A stretch of 64,000 nt of DNA from Xestospongia muta (GCA_963693285.1 OY848917.1:8866192-8930191); one strand, 5' to 3'; shown: positions 21,720 to 35,322, counted from the first letter of the stretch. Notes: generated from the letters alone by a model not told the origin. Numbers and translations are program-made.

Positions 21720-24700
21720 TTTATTTTTAGTATAAATTTTGACCTTAATTGATTATGTATTTTTAGTGAACTATTTAATTTGACTAATTTAGTTCAAGAT
21801 TGCAACCTTCCTTATTTAATACTTTTGTCAAGGTGTGAACATTTTTTTCAAAGAAGACTTTTTTGGTCTAATATCGTCAATATAGCACTGTTCACATAAT
21901 CAATTCTATAATTATACAAGCTTTAATAAAGAGTATTTAAGAAACTTATCAAAGCTATTTTCCCAAGAGACAGTAGCAGATTTGAAAGTAGTGAAGATTT
22001 TCCACTACTACAACAAGATGATTTATTTCAATATGAAGAATGGGAGCCACACAATTGAGAGTGAGCTAATTAAGGATATAAAACTTTATTAATTGTTGCA
22101 TGTTTTACATGTATAATTCATTACAAGTACTCTTTTTCAAGCAAAACAATTAATTGATATTATTATAATAATCATCAATTTGTTTCCGAGTTAACTGAAA
22201 ATTTATAGTATCTTTTTCTTATAATTGTGATCCTTATATATATTGTAATATTTTAATTAATGTAATTAATTACATGTTTGATATAATTAAAGCACACATT
22301 CTATTATGGCTGATGGTTTAGGTCAAATGAATGATGTCTGATCATAACAAACATGTCCTTTTTGAAAACAAATAATGATTTACTTATGTACAAAGCAACA
22401 TAGTAAAATTATTTGCAGATATGGCAAAAACTGTCAGCAGTTTTGTTGTTTATAAAATACTATCAGTGATTAAAGTAATATTGTACATGCTTCCTTTTTT
22501 ATGGTACTATATTTAATGGTTACTTTATTATCAGTTGATAAGCATTTGTATAACAATACCCTCATTGACAGTTAGAATCCTAACAATATAGCATAACAAA
22601 ATGTAATTTTATCATAATGGATATAACTATTCATCATTCAATGAATGCTGTTAGTGGTCATGGATCATATAGATCTATATTAGTACATATTGGATTTTAA
22701 CACAAGATTGATGCCTCTATTTATGTTAAAACAACACAATCAAATATATAGAGTAATTAAGAGTAAATAATAAGAAAATGTTATAGATTTCATTTAAAAT
22801 TAAGACGTTACCTCTTTTTATAGTTACATATATACTCCTACTAGTAGTGTAGTTAAAGTATGAGTGTTTGCTACATTGTATATACTTTAGAACTATGACA
22901 TTTAAACAATGCTTGGCAAATCTTAATTTGGCAATATTGTTAGGCAGTTTTATAAATTGTAGTAATTGAACATCAGAAGAGGCAGATTGTATTTTAAACA
23001 CATAAATAATTTTTGATAATGATGCATGTCTTTTGTAACCAATGTATGCAATCTACTTATGTTGTTTGGACAAGAAAGTAAACATTTATTTATCAAATAT
23101 TAGACTTATATTTAAATTTAAAAAGGGCACCTGTTACATTCACAAGTGAAACAATTATTGTAGTTGTAACTATTATAAGAAAAGCTTGAAAAAGCAGAAT
23201 AGTGTTCATCAATAATAATCAATAATGTTAATGTTCATCTATATATACATAATGTATATAGTAACAGTAATGCAAGCTCCCTTGTAGACATAGTATCTGA
23301 CAACTTAATATTCATACAAAGTTGAAACAAAGGTTAATATTAGAGGTATATAGGTATTTACAAGTTGATAAAAATGTCAAACAGTTTATTAAAATTTATT
23401 AAATGTAGTGATGGAGGTGCAAATATTTCAAACAAGACTAAAGTAGGAATAGATGTATAGACATCTCTACATAGTAGCCACATATATATCATGATTATAA
23501 TGCTTATTGTCACAATAGATGTAGACCTTTGAGGCAAACAGTCAATCATTAATTTGAACTCTGAAATCCTACAGTAATCTGATGAAATTATGAAAATATT
23601 AGATAAATGTTGGTAAAGATTTGAAATCTTTGAAAATTTATTAACATACCAGGATTTGAATGATCTCTTATCTGCCAGTGTCATATATGTGTGTGTTTGC
23701 TTCATCATCTAGTCAAACTGTTTTGAACACTTTAAAAGCTAGCACACATTTCAAAGATTCCTGATGGTATATAGTTAACTTCAGATGACTAATTTGAATA
23801 CATTGAATCTGTCTAAATTTTATGTATTAAGATTTATTACCTCATTGATTCATATCACTTTGCCATAAATATATAGAAAAGAATAACGTCTACTGCTTCC
23901 CTTAAATTACACAATAACATTATTTGGAATTGACATTGTGGACTAAATCACTGTACCTGTATTGTTTGACAGCTCAAGCAACTAACTTTTTTAATCCAGA
24001 ATGACCAATCATTTATTAACAATTTTTCACTCCTCCACTCTCTTAAAAAGAATTACCAAATAAATTTAAAAATTTGAGTCAAACTTTAAAGAAAAAAATG
24101 AGGTAAAACAGCAAGTGATTTGATGATACAGACTAGTAATGAAGACATGATAACTTGACAAATGTCCAATGGAGAATTTGTATACACTCTCTTTTCAATT
24201 GAATATATGATTTAAATTGTGAATGTTTAACTACTATGTTTCAACTCTATTAAGATAGATTTTAATATTTAAGTGGCGACTGGGTTATTGGTTTATTGGT
24301 TTTGATAATCAATGTCTTTTTTTCACCAGATAAGATATATCTATAGGATTCATTTCATTTCAAATAGAGTAATAAATAAGAGTGAGATCAGGACACAAGG
24401 AGTCATCAATATCAAACTTTCACAGAAGGAAGATATTTGCATTGTTGGAGTGTTAGCTTTAGTAATATTTATGTGGCAAGAAGGTAACATTAAATCTGAC
24501 AAATCTTGTGTTAGATGTATGACAACATGTTGAATTAAATCACACTCCTAAATATAGAATTCCTTTTAGAGGTAACTCTGTGTTTGCTCATCTGAATCTT
24601 CAAACAATCTGTCACTATAATATAACAGTGATATTGGATTAATCATTAGTTCAAAATCAAATGTTATTGTTACAGACAATTCTTTCAGTCTAAATAAACA

Positions 24701-25580
24701 TCATGCAATGATAACTACTACCTTTTCTAGTTATCACTCATCCTAGTATTTCATTCAGCAATGATACAGATAAAACCCGTTGCATTGTTTCTTAATCCCT
24801 ACCTTTTAAACTAAAACCTACTTTTGTTAAAAATTCATTCATTAAAGCTAACAATCACTACTGTTCATTTTAAAGTATTTAAATAAGACTTTCAAAGGCA
24901 AAAACCTCATATATATCATAAATTTCTACATGAACATAGTTTTTAATTTAAGAGCCTTCTCTTTCTGGAGTTACCAATGAAAACAGAAGGAATGAAAGAG
25001 TGCCATGTCATCCCTATAAAGACAATAGTACTCATTATACATCTTAATACAAATATATTGCTGTTTAATAAAAATACTCTAACAACGCTTAAATTATAAT
25101 CAATCTCATTTATTAAATAAACAGTTTTGTTTACTACAACTGTTGTTGTGTGTACTATAGGTATATAGTAAATAGAATACATCTGTTATTTCCATTACTT
25201 TAATTATTACATGAATACATTTGCTTTTAGTTTGTAAACACTCTGTCAATTAAGTCTAATTAGACGTCTAGTCGCCCATTAACTTTGTGTGCATAAATAC
25301 TATATGGGCAAACTATTTCAGATATTGTCAAGTAAATACTTACATTAATTTTGTAGAAGCTATTTAATTAGGACAATATTTGTATCTAGTCAGTAATAAT
25401 AAATATAATTAATTGTCTTACTAATCTCAAGATTATGTAGCACAATATACTCCATAGATCACTAGTTAGATAAAATAGTATAGATATACAACAACATGAT
25501 TTTATTTAAAATAACAATAATTATTGTTATTCTATTTTAATATTCCAATTAAAATATTATTGTTGAATCATCAATTGTTA
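21720..25580. other. AT-rich region without a recognised gene
   Basis: Nothing firm was found. At 21900-22080 two overlapping plus-strand frames are open and protein-like (one ends EEWEPHN then TGA, the other ends ELIKDIKLY then TAA); one may be a terminal exon, but no partner exon was found. Minus-strand frames at 22726-23001 and 23358-23708 look like chance frames in AT-rich DNA. A repeat copy lies at 24790-24885. Confidence 0.4.
24790..24885. repeat. dispersed repeat, copy 1 (partner at 28885-28975)
   Basis: Shares CTACCTTTTAAA, TTTTGTTAAAAAT and ATTTTAAAGTA with 28885-28975 in the same order and orientation. The two copies flank the broken transporter. Confidence 0.6.
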
Positions 25581-25584
25581 GGAG

Positions 25585-27115
25585 ATGGAGACACTTTATC
25601 TAACTTGTTCTAAGCAAAGGATTACTTCTAAATCAGTGATACTTCTCATTCTCTGGCATGCTATGATGTTTGTCCATATCATTTCAATGCAATGTATTGG
25701 TGCAACTGTCTTCAACAACAGCAATATTAGCCGCTACACTGTTTTTGGTATAGGATTGTGTCTGATATACCTTTCATTTCCACTGTTTGGTCTACTTGCT
25801 GATGTAAAGACAGGTGGATATAAAACTATCATTACTAGTGTATACTTCTCGTTTTTGTCATGGATAATTGGTGGCTTGGCAATTATTTTTAAGACATATT
25901 TGCCAGAGAATGACACTTTTTTCTTGATAGCCTTTGGTATAGGTTTTATACTGAAATTGATTGGTATATGTTGCTTTTTATCCAATATAGTTCAATTCAG
26001 TCTTGATCAAGTAATAGGAGCATCAGCTGATAAACTAAATGCTATTATCTATTGTTTTATAATGTGCATATCTTTATCTCATGTCATTTTAGAAATTGGA
26101 CAATGTATGATCAAACGGTTTTTCATTGTACTAGTAGTGACATTATAGCATCAGGTATGACTGTATCTGTAGTATTAATAACTGGTTATCTCTATAAATA
26201 TTGGCTTGATACTACTTCAAAAATTGTCAATCCAGTCAAACACATTGGTCAAGTACTAAATTATGCCAGAAAAAACAATTATCCAAGAAATCATAGTGCT
26301 TTAACCTACTGGGAGGAAGACTACCCTTCACGTCTAGACTTCGGTAAAGAAAAATATAGTGGGCCCTTCTCAGTGGAGCAGGTAGAGGATGTTAAAACAG
26401 TTTTAAGGTTAATTTCCTTGTTAATCTCTATAGTGGGCCTTTTTTGTGCAAGAGAATTTACAGTGAATTTTTTTTCAATCCCAAACAAAACATCACAGTT
26501 CATTTCTTGCTTTGTCTTGAATGATTCATTATACTTCTCAGTAGCTGTAGTTCTTATTCTTCTCTATCAGTTGTTGATATATCCATGTTTCTATAAATTC
26601 ATTCCTAGCATGCTCAAGAGAATTGGTATAGGACTTACTTTTACTTTATTGACAACATTATACTATGTTATCATGTTGGCTTGTAAAGACAGTTTATATT
26701 TAAATACCACTTCATACAATGCAGTTGTCGTTCCCCTAATTTTGTACGGGATTGCTTGTGCATTTATTATTCCAACATCATTAGAGTTCACAATAGCTCA
26801 GTGTCCACATGAGATGAGAGAATTTTTAGTTGGACTTGGTATGCAGCAATTGGATTTGGTGGTTTTATTAATGTAGGTGGAAAGTATCTGTTTAGTTGCC
26901 AAGGAGAAACACACTGTCAGAGTCTTTACTATTATGTATTAAAGAGTGTCATTATTCTCATAATACTTATTATGTTCCTGATACTAGCCAGGCGTTATAA
27001 GTTTCGAGTCAGAGATAATGAAATCAACGTACATTTAATAGCTGAGGAATATTATGAAAGATATTTGAATCAAGAAATTCAATACAGAAGAGAAATGGGA
27101 CTATCACTTGAATGA
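25585..27115 (+). pseudogene. POT/SLC15-like transporter, disrupted by two one-base frameshifts
   Basis: Three successive plus-strand frames together make one membrane protein of about 510 residues. Frame 1 (ATG 25585 to about 26125) holds several hydrophobic segments. Frame 2 (about 26125 to 26836) has family-like blocks including YWLDTT, INYxARKN-type VLNYARKNNYPRNHSALTYW, and further membrane segments. Frame 3 (26837 to TGA 27113-27115) holds the last membrane segment and a charged tail (RVRDNEINVHLIAEE). Each switch behaves as a one-base loss relative to the intact frame (near 26100-26150 and at 26835-26837). No GT-AG intron explains the switches. POT family members move small peptides or related solutes with protons. 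Because everything else is preserved, this is a recent pseudogene or carries sequencing errors. Confidence 0.6.
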
Positions 27116-27399
27116 ACAAATTAATTACATTTCTTTAGTATATTAATTTAGTGTCAGTTACCTTTGCTTACAAAATGAACTTGTTGTTATACTTTAACCA
27201 ATTGCAATAGTATGTTGTATCTGTATTCTGTACATCTATTAGACATTTGTTAAGTTTGTTGGTTTGTTTTATTTAAAAAACAGGAAATATCACATCAACA
27301 AATGGGGATCATTAAAAAAAAAGAAGCTAAGGAGAGTCCATAGCATTAATTGAGCAGTTATGACATTTTACAAGTGCACATGACAAATAAAAATGCAAG

Positions 27400-27640
27400 T
27401 TAATAATGATTGGTTAAATCACCCAATTCATTTTTAAAGCTGCATGCACTGGTTAAAAAATCAATATAATTTGTATCTGAAAATGAGTTGATGAAACAGA
27501 TAAAATCTGATGGGAGAGAGTTAAAGGTTGGCACTATTAAAAACTGAAATGAATATCTGTAAGAATTTATGTTTGCTCTCATTAGATGCAGTTTGTGCTC
27601 ATCTCTAGTGCTTTGGTATCCAAATTGTCTATTTATTATG
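27400..27640 (-). mobile_element. non-LTR retrotransposon 3' ORF fragment
   Basis: A minus-strand frame of about 75 codons contains KLHLMRANINSYRYSFQF and later FNSLPSDF, matching the usual C-terminal pattern of Jockey/L2-like reverse transcriptase ORFs (R-x-N-x(3)-YxYSF ... WNSLP). The usual Trp of WNSLP is Phe here. It is a short 5'-truncated relic. Confidence 0.4.
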
Positions 27641-30540
27641 AACTACAAGAACAGACAGATAGGATCTCTACAGTATACATAAACAGTGGTGAACATAGAA
27701 TTTCCATTTGAAAAGGAAGAATTTGAGGAGATTTTATAATGTTTTACTGAAAGAATGCCACATAACTGCTTTGGACTAATTTATTTACACTAAAGTTTTT
27801 GAATTTACATACCTATAGGTAAAGGCATCTTTCAACTGCCAGCACTGAGTACATAGGAAGTGTTATGATCTCCTTTAATATAAATTAAGTGTTAAATAAA
27901 TTACAACAATAGAAAATCAACAAGTAATTATAATTATGAATATAAATGCAAGTATTTATTGTTTAAAGCAGAAAGTTTATCTACAATTATTAAAGAGGCT
28001 GTCAGTTTACTTGATGCAATGAGGTAATATGTTTAGAAAAATTTTCACGGCAATATATAGATTTGTGTTTTCTTATAGTTTTCCAGGTATTTTGTTTCTG
28101 TTTATCAACATTGGCAAATAATAAGTAAATAAGTAATTTAATCTGAACATTCAAAGTCCAGTTGAGTGACTGAAACTGATCAGGTTTGTGAATATATCTT
28201 GATTAATGCTAGAAAGTATGTTCAAATTTATATAAATTGTTTTCAGCAAGAATTCATTTAGTGACTGCTTTTAATACTTTGTAATGGCAGTCATTTTGTT
28301 CTTAATAGTGACTAAACTATACTGCAGACAAAATATGTGACTGGCAGAGTTTTATGGATATTTAAATGATATCCTGTTTTATATTATTAAAAGAATTAAA
28401 CTAATTTGGATTGTAAATTTATTTGAGGCTTTTTAAACAGAATGTGGACTACAATACTCTGTAGTGTGTACATTATTGTTTATCTTGTTAAAAATGTTGA
28501 CTTACTTGTTTGTACAGTAATATATTATGTGAGAAGCCTTACTTATCTTCTTTTCAAGGTTGATGTGTGACAAAATGTTACTTTATTTTAACACCCATTA
28601 TCACAGCTGTCCAACTTAAATCATTACTTTATTAATGTTCAATCCAGATATCTAAACAAAATTTTAAGGATCATCATTGTATTTGTACGATATATATACC
28701 AAATTATTATAGTACAGGCCATATGTCCTATGGTTACTCTAGTCATGAGTAGGTGTGTCCTTCATTGTAATAGGTATTGATATGTGTAGATGTGCAAAAA
28801 ATATAGAACTATACTGGTATGTCTCTAATGAAAATAAAGGAATTGGAGGACAGTCAGCACACATCTATCAGCCACATACTGTTTTCTAATCTCTACCTTT
28901 TAAAATAAAAGCTAGTTTTGTTAAAAATGTGTTAATTAAGGCTAAAAATTCACTACTTCTATTTTAAAGTACTTGGTTGTTTGAGAGGATTCTAGTATGA
29001 ATATCCTCATGCTTTTCATTGTAAATTAAAGAAGAAAGAAATAGAACATTGTACCATAAATAGCCAGGTTATTAACATTAATGACAGGCTGTTCAGTACA
29101 ACTTCACTATACACTCTGTTAATCCCATATACACAACACTGCAATAATTATAAATACAATGCCCATCATTAATTGTACTGATTGGCTCCTTATGTAAGGA
29201 TTTTATAATGGATTTATGTTTTCATTCCAACCTTGTTTCTTTTCTTTTTAGCATTGTTGTGATATGTTCTTTATTCCTTGTATAGCAAGGATGATATCAA
29301 CTACGAGGTATGTTTATTAGATAATCTCAGAGAAAGTCACGTTCATCTTCCTATGAATTTACAGTATATTGGGAAGATTATCTCTCGAATTTCTAAATAA
29401 TCTGCACAGTTTTGTCTTATCTCAGCTATTTTTTTGTCACATTTCACTTATTTCCTTTTTAGTAAATTAACTAAACATATGGGTGTGGCTAATGTTTCAT
29501 GTGAACGCTTGAGCAACTGCACCAATTAAACCTAACTCCAGCTGTGAGAACTTGGAAGGGTGCAGCCAACCAGCAGTACATGTACATGTCTCACTCTGTC
29601 AGTCCAATAAACGAATGCAAATAATATAGCAGGGATGACAATTGTATTATCCCTAAATAGGCACAGAATTCATGACTATATCACTGGTATTATTTAATAA
29701 TAATGGGGAATACTTGTTTGCTTTATTTTTTAAAAATTCAAGTTTTTGATAGCCAATAGTGAAAGATGTAGTATAGTGGAAAAGACTCCATGCATGTTTT
29801 ACTATTTGTGATATTAACTTTTGCTAATGGTGATTACAGTCAGTGATAACAGGAAGTTAGTGGAAACGTAGACTTGTTACATTAGTTAGAAAGAAGAGTT
29901 TCTAATCTAAAAACCATCTCTCACTCAATGAGTGCTTATTAACTCTGACATACTGGTGGTCTCAAGAACCTCCTCTATCTATGACATTCATGAGACAGGT
30001 CATTCATCCAACACAATTATAGATCGTTATAACTTTCACTGAGATGGATGTACATAATATAAACTTTTATTGACCATCCAATAAAATTCCTGAACATTTT
30101 ACTGAACAATTCTCTTTACCTTAATATTAATTTTAACACATCATATTTTGGGTTTCCCTTACGTCATCTAAAATGACTTACATCTGAGAAACAATTAAAA
30201 ATTGCTACTGTAATTACTTAATTTCCTTTCTAAATGTGAGATATATTTGGATAGTTTATTTGAGATTATAATACATCTGTGAACCATCTTGTACATACTG
30301 AGTCATTGTGGTGGACAAAGAAAAAGAAATATGAACAATTCAGCATTTTCACTAACTTCTATTTAGAAACTTTGCTTTAGCCTATCAATTATTTATAACA
30401 TGTGAATTTTTCTAGGGAGTATTGAGATATTCTGATGTGTTCTGGGTACATATGTTTTTGGCTAATACATTGTTTCAAGCCAGAACATCCGTAGATAAGC
30501 AATACTGATGTGGCCTAATAGTGAAAACCCAAATTCAGCC

Positions 30541-30541
30541 T

Positions 30542-30572
<31 letters not shown>

Positions 30573-30600
30573 GTATGTATATGTACACATGTATGTATGT
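30541..30600. repeat. compound TA / TATG microsatellite
   Basis: TA run followed by several GTAT copies and a degenerate tail. Confidence 0.85.
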
Positions 30601-31257
30601 ATTTTATATTACAATAAAGAAAAAAATACTATTAAATTATTACAACCCTACTCACAATGCCGTTAGCTCAGACTACACATAGTGTCACAATCCAGATCCA
30701 ACTTATATGATTGAACAAAGGACAAGGACATGACAAGTGTGAGGTTCAGTTATACTCACTGCATAATTATTGGTCACTGTTATCATATGCAATGATATAT
30801 CAGAGTTCTTGTATGTGATTTTTCAGTTATCCACTTGAGAAGACCATACAATAGATTGTGCCAGAATTATATTCCGTACTACTTATTATTCTGTACTGTC
30901 TGTGTATTATCAGTACTGACACTGTATTAATTAATTGCTTCATTTAGCCATATATGGTTATAAAGGTTATATATATGTAGCAAGATATTTGTTGGAATAA
31001 AGTAAACATTGTATACTTTTTTCTTTGCTTATGTAATAAATGTACCATAGAATTGACTTTTCATGTAAATAATTGTTTGAACTATGATGATAAGACATTG
31101 GACCAGAGCTGTTACTATGAAATTTATACATACACTACAATGTAATTTGTATAGATGAATGAAACCAAAATGTATATCAATTCATTTAAATAATCAATTT
31201 ATTTTAGCAGTGAGCACCAATCTGCAGATCAAGACAAGTAATTATGTCTTTGGACGA

Positions 31258-31915
31258 TTTGACACTAAAGCACCATTTTAGACAAAATGGGATTAGATGA
31301 AGAGGCACTAAACCGGGAGGATGCAACCTGACAGCCCTGTACTTCTTTTACTACCAACATTAATTGTTATTAAAGGTCACTGCTGTGATTTGTAAGTTGT
31401 CAAATTGTTTCAGTATAAATGTTTGTTCCCCTCTCGAGATGTTCAGTAGACTGTGGCTGTATTCACTTCCTACTACATGACTATGTGATACTCTTCATGT
31501 TACTAAAGAATGTGTTATAGAAACAGCATATACTATATGATTCCTTTTCATCATGGAGAAAAAGAATTGTGTATGTAACCATTTTATTGGTGACAAAATA
31601 TACTAAATAAAAAGTGAAAATTGTCCCGAAACAAGCTTATATCCAGTAGTTGGCACCAAAGCATGCATTTTAGACAAAATGGGATTTGATGAACTGGCAT
31701 CAAACCAGAGGGGTACAACCTGATGACACTGTATGTTTCTGACTACCAACATTCATCATTACTAACAATATTGCTGTGATTTGCAATGATGTGACAAATT
31801 GTTTTAGTCTAAATGTTAGTTCCCCTCTTTAGATGGTCAGTAGATTGCAGTTGAACTCTCTTCCTACTACATGACTATATGATAGTCTTCATGTTACTAC
31901 AGATTGTGTTATAGA
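31258..31915. repeat. direct duplication of about 265 bp, offset about 396 bp
   Basis: 31258-31520 and 31654-31915 share landmarks in order: TTTTAGACAAAATGGGAT, ACTACCAACATT, GTTCCCCTCT and CTTCCTACTACATGACTAT. Divergence is substantial. It lies immediately upstream of the fibrinogen-like gene, so it may be part of its 5' flank or a repeated element. Confidence 0.7.
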
Positions 31916-32055
31916 GACATTCCATAGTAATTATCTTCAATTTCTTTGTTTATTTAACAAATGTAACCCATAGCTTCCCTGCATATGCATCCATGACACT
32001 ATGTTAGCTGTCTGTATATGATAATACTGACATAACAGGATCCAGACCAACAATC

Positions 32056-33102
32056 ATGTCTTGTAAGCTGTCATTTGTCTTTCTTGTCATGATTTTTATT
32101 ACCTGCTCTGCTGTGGAAGGTTCCTCTCATTGTATGACTGATTGCAACAGTTTTGGCCAAAGATCATTCACTGCTTATGAAGGGTTGTGCTGTTCACCAT
32201 CAAACAAAGGAGATATTATTTGTGTCACTAAAGATAATGGTCGCACTGGTTATGTAGTATGTCCAGATACTATACCAAAATGGTGTTTTGAATTCAAAAT
32301 TTGTTATGACATTCTACAATCAGATCAAGGTGCTCCCTCTGGCTATTACAACATAACAGTCAATGGTAGCTTAGTTGAAGTGTATTGTGACATGATGGGT
32401 AGTAACTGTGTTGGAGAGGGTGGCTGGACTAGAGTAGCATTTGTTAACATGAGTGAGCCTGGGGCATCTTGTCCTCCTGGACTAGAAGAATATGACATCA
32501 CTAATGGCAGCTTACTTTGTTGGATAAATAATGAACACTACTATTATGGTTGTAACTCTGCCTTCTTTCCTACTTATGATGTCAACTATACAAAGGTGTG
32601 TGGTCGTGTTAGAGGATACCAGTATTGATATCCTTATGCTTTTAATTGGAACTTAAACAACTATAACTGCTTTGATCCTCAAATAAAAACATATGGAGTG
32701 ACTCTTACCTACAGTAATAATCCTTGTAAACATATTTGGACTTATGCTGGTGGCCACTATGAACAAAGAACACAATCATATGATTGTCCTTGTAACAATG
32801 GCAGTCAATACCAGAACCATTATATACCATTTGTTGGTAATGATTATTACTGTGAATCAGGACGTAGTGTTGGTAAAGGTGGTTACATCTTATATGCCAA
32901 TGATCCCCTCTGGGATGGTCAGGATTGTCCTGGACTTGAGGCTACTTGTTGTACATCTTCTAAGATGCCATGGTTTGTGAAGACATGAAATGAAACAGTT
33001 AATGAAGACATTGAATTGACTACATGTGGTCATAAGTACTATTATTATCTGACATATGTTTATGGTACTCCTCTTGACCTTATAGAACTTTATATCAAAT
33101 AA
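32056..33102 (+). pseudogene. secreted fibrinogen-like protein gene with two in-frame TGA codons
   Basis: One frame runs 349 codons from ATG 32056 to TAA 33100-33102, interrupted only by TGA at 32626-32628 and 32986-32988. A signal peptide is obvious (MSCKLSFVFLVMIFITCSA). Further on are a fibrinogen-like start (SGYYNITVNGSLVEVYCDM), the GGWTRVAFVNM signature, many cysteines and N-glycosylation sites. The product would be extracellular; relatives act as lectins or adhesion proteins. The first TGA follows GYQY, where relatives usually have Gly, so a GGA-to-TGA change is likely. The second follows FVKT. No indel occurs, so the damage is recent. Stop readthrough cannot be excluded without RNA or protein data. 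Confidence 0.65.
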
Positions 33103-33204
33103 CCTACACATGCACTTTTTACTGAAATTGCTGCATATATTTACACACTGTTTTTTATAGAATTATTATGATTATCTAATTAGTAATACCGTATATCCTC
33201 GAAT

Positions 33205-33440
33205 AGAGGCACTGTCATAGCAATTTTTTGTTCTTTCACAAGCAATTTTTATCCTAGGACAAGAAATATCGGAAATTTTTATCCTGCCAAGAAAAAATTA
33301 TCTTAGGATATAAAAATAGCTTATTGCCAATTTTTTTTATCCTATAGGATGAAATATCTCAAGATAACTCTTATCCTAGGATGATATTTCTCACAATAAT
33401 TTTATCCTAAGGTAAATATTTCAAGGCACTTTTATGTGCT
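33205..33440. repeat. degenerate short-motif repeat region (TATCCTAGGAT)
   Basis: Several imperfect copies of a roughly 35-40 bp unit centred on the palindrome-like TATCCTAGGATGA, alternating with ATTTTTATCC blocks. It follows a CCTCGAATAGAGGCA motif at about 33196 that also occurs near 19600. Confidence 0.6.
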
Positions 33441-33444
33441 AAGA

Positions 33445-34165
33445 CTAATTTATGAAATCGATAGGAAATTGTAAGTTACTCATCTTAGGTGAATACATAG
33501 CAATTAGTATTAATGATCTTGTTGAATAATGTAAACCTTTTTTAATTTAAGATCTCTGATACGTTTTGTCTTAAAGTAGTAACATGTAATTAATATAAAA
33601 ATATCTAAAAACATAAAGTCCATGATGACTTCTCAAAAATTACTAGGACAAAATATAACAGTTGCAACTGTTGCAATACCAACATACAACTCTATTGTTA
33701 TGCACTACATCTGGTATATTTACTCATAAATACTATATGATAGCGCTCTTTGCTTGCATCACGTTTCATTATCTCTCCTACTTTAGGGATCTTGCATGAA
33801 CAGTATATGGAATATGTAAGCATAGCCAAGAATTTAGTATTTTTTCTTCTACTCATTCTTGTTGGAAAATCTTTAAAGCTATACCTTCAGACAGACATAA
33901 ATGTAAATGACTTCTCATTTTCTTTTGTTCAAAGATGTGATGACTAGGATTGTCTCCTTTGGTTAGAATTGAGAAATATAAAAGAGCAAACCACCCACAA
34001 TCGGTTGATCCAACTTGTGATTGATAATAACAGTAGCTACATAAGTAAACAACAAGATAAATAATAAGTAATAGTGTAACTGTTCATACTCGAGAGTGAC
34101 TACATTCTTTTGTATTGGAAGAAACAAAATGGCAGTGTTTGTCTTTTAATACTGTCAGTTAGAGC
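33445..34165. other. no gene recognised
   Basis: AT-rich sequence between the TATCCTAGGAT repeats and the inverted-repeat element. A 65-codon frame at 33750-33947 has no recognisable feature. Confidence 0.4.
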
Positions 34166-34172
34166 AGACCTC

Positions 34173-34404
34173 ATACTTATGGGGTGCCGTTTGTGTTAAT
34201 ATTTGAAAATTATCATGATATATTAAATAAGTCATTATTTATTAAATAACTCTTGATTTACTACTTATTTATTTAATAAATTATACATTATTTAGTAAAT
34301 CACAATTTATTTAACAAATAATGAGCATTAAAAGTAAATCATAACTTGTTAACTGTACCATTGAATGGATTCAATTTTGACACAAATGGTGCCCCATACA
34401 TACT
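34173..34404. mobile_element. MITE-like element with terminal inverted repeats
   Basis: 34173-34197 (ATACTTATGGGGTGCCGTTT and following) is the imperfect reverse complement of 34378-34404 (ACACAAATGGTGCCCCATA). The interior is AT-rich and itself partly palindromic (TTATTTATTAAATAA). No coding capacity. The size (about 230 bp) and ends fit a non-autonomous DNA transposon; no target duplication was established. Confidence 0.55.
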
Positions 34405-35322
34405 ATCACAAACATTAACCTTGGCTAACATACCAATAGTTCAAACAGCAACTCAATGACCACATCCAGCATGCATATGTAAATGCTGGACAAAATCTGG
34501 TGTCATATTAAAAGCCAATGTCAGGTCTAAATTTGTATTTTAAAAACCACATGTGTGATGAGCCATGAGGTTAGGTTTTGGGCTACAGTCACTATAATTT
34601 AGTATATAATATAGATTGTCATTTAGCCAGTCTTCCTTGTCAGAATATGTTCATCATAATTATTTAGACAATCAATCCACCCACTTCTCTTGTACATGTT
34701 TCATCATCTGTTAAATAGTAAAGTGTATTGGCTAACAAAGGATTAATACAGGCAAATAACTTGCTTATCTTTCCTTAATAAATAAATTCGTCATGATATA
34801 CAACAAACTTCTCTGCCTTTTTGTTATTTGCTTTTTTTGGTAGCAGTGTATTATTCTGAATACCTTTTTCCATAATATATATATATACAGGTATCTCTCT
34901 GCCTCTGCCATTCTTCTTAGCTTTCCTTTCAAAAAGTAACATGTTACTGAAGGCCAACAGCTTTCTTTGATACTTTCCTGCATTTTTGAGTTAGTACAAG
35001 TATTTCTTGTCAGTTTACTGTATTCTTCGACTATGCTATAGACTACAATATATTGATAGCCATTAGCCGGAGAAGGTTATCCAAAAATTTAACCCTTGTA
35101 TTCGCTTACGTGTTAGTAAGTACTTAGTACCACACGTGATCCACCACATTGAGGCACTAAACACGCTAAGTATCTGTCAAGAAGCTAAAGGACATGAAGA
35201 AGAGGGTCTTATGCCTCAGATTTGTATTTATTATTATTATATGCAATGAGAGGATATAACAACACTAATCAGAGGTAAGAAAGAAATATTATACACTTTA
35301 AAATCATTTTGTTTCTTTGATT

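Larger units (their letters stand above)
27650..32050. other. AT-rich region, repeats only
   Basis: No supported gene. It contains the second copy of the repeat described at 24790 (28885-28975), a TA/TATG microsatellite at 30541-30600, and a diverged direct duplication at 31258-31915. Confidence 0.5.

Noticed and set aside
23358..23708. 116-codon minus-strand frame
   Set aside because: Composition typical of chance frames in AT-rich DNA, no domain, no splice partners.
26100..26150. Programmed -1 frameshift in the transporter
   Set aside because: No X-XXY-YYZ slippery heptamer at either switch and no stable downstream structure was evident; loss of one base is simpler.
32744..32980. Second plus-strand frame and the minus-strand frame at 32890-33111
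   Set aside because: Shadows of the fibrinogen-like reading frame.
32626..32988. Selenocysteine codons in the fibrinogen-like gene
   Set aside because: The first TGA sits where relatives have Gly, no Cys or Sec homology is seen, and no SECIS-like element was recognised downstream.
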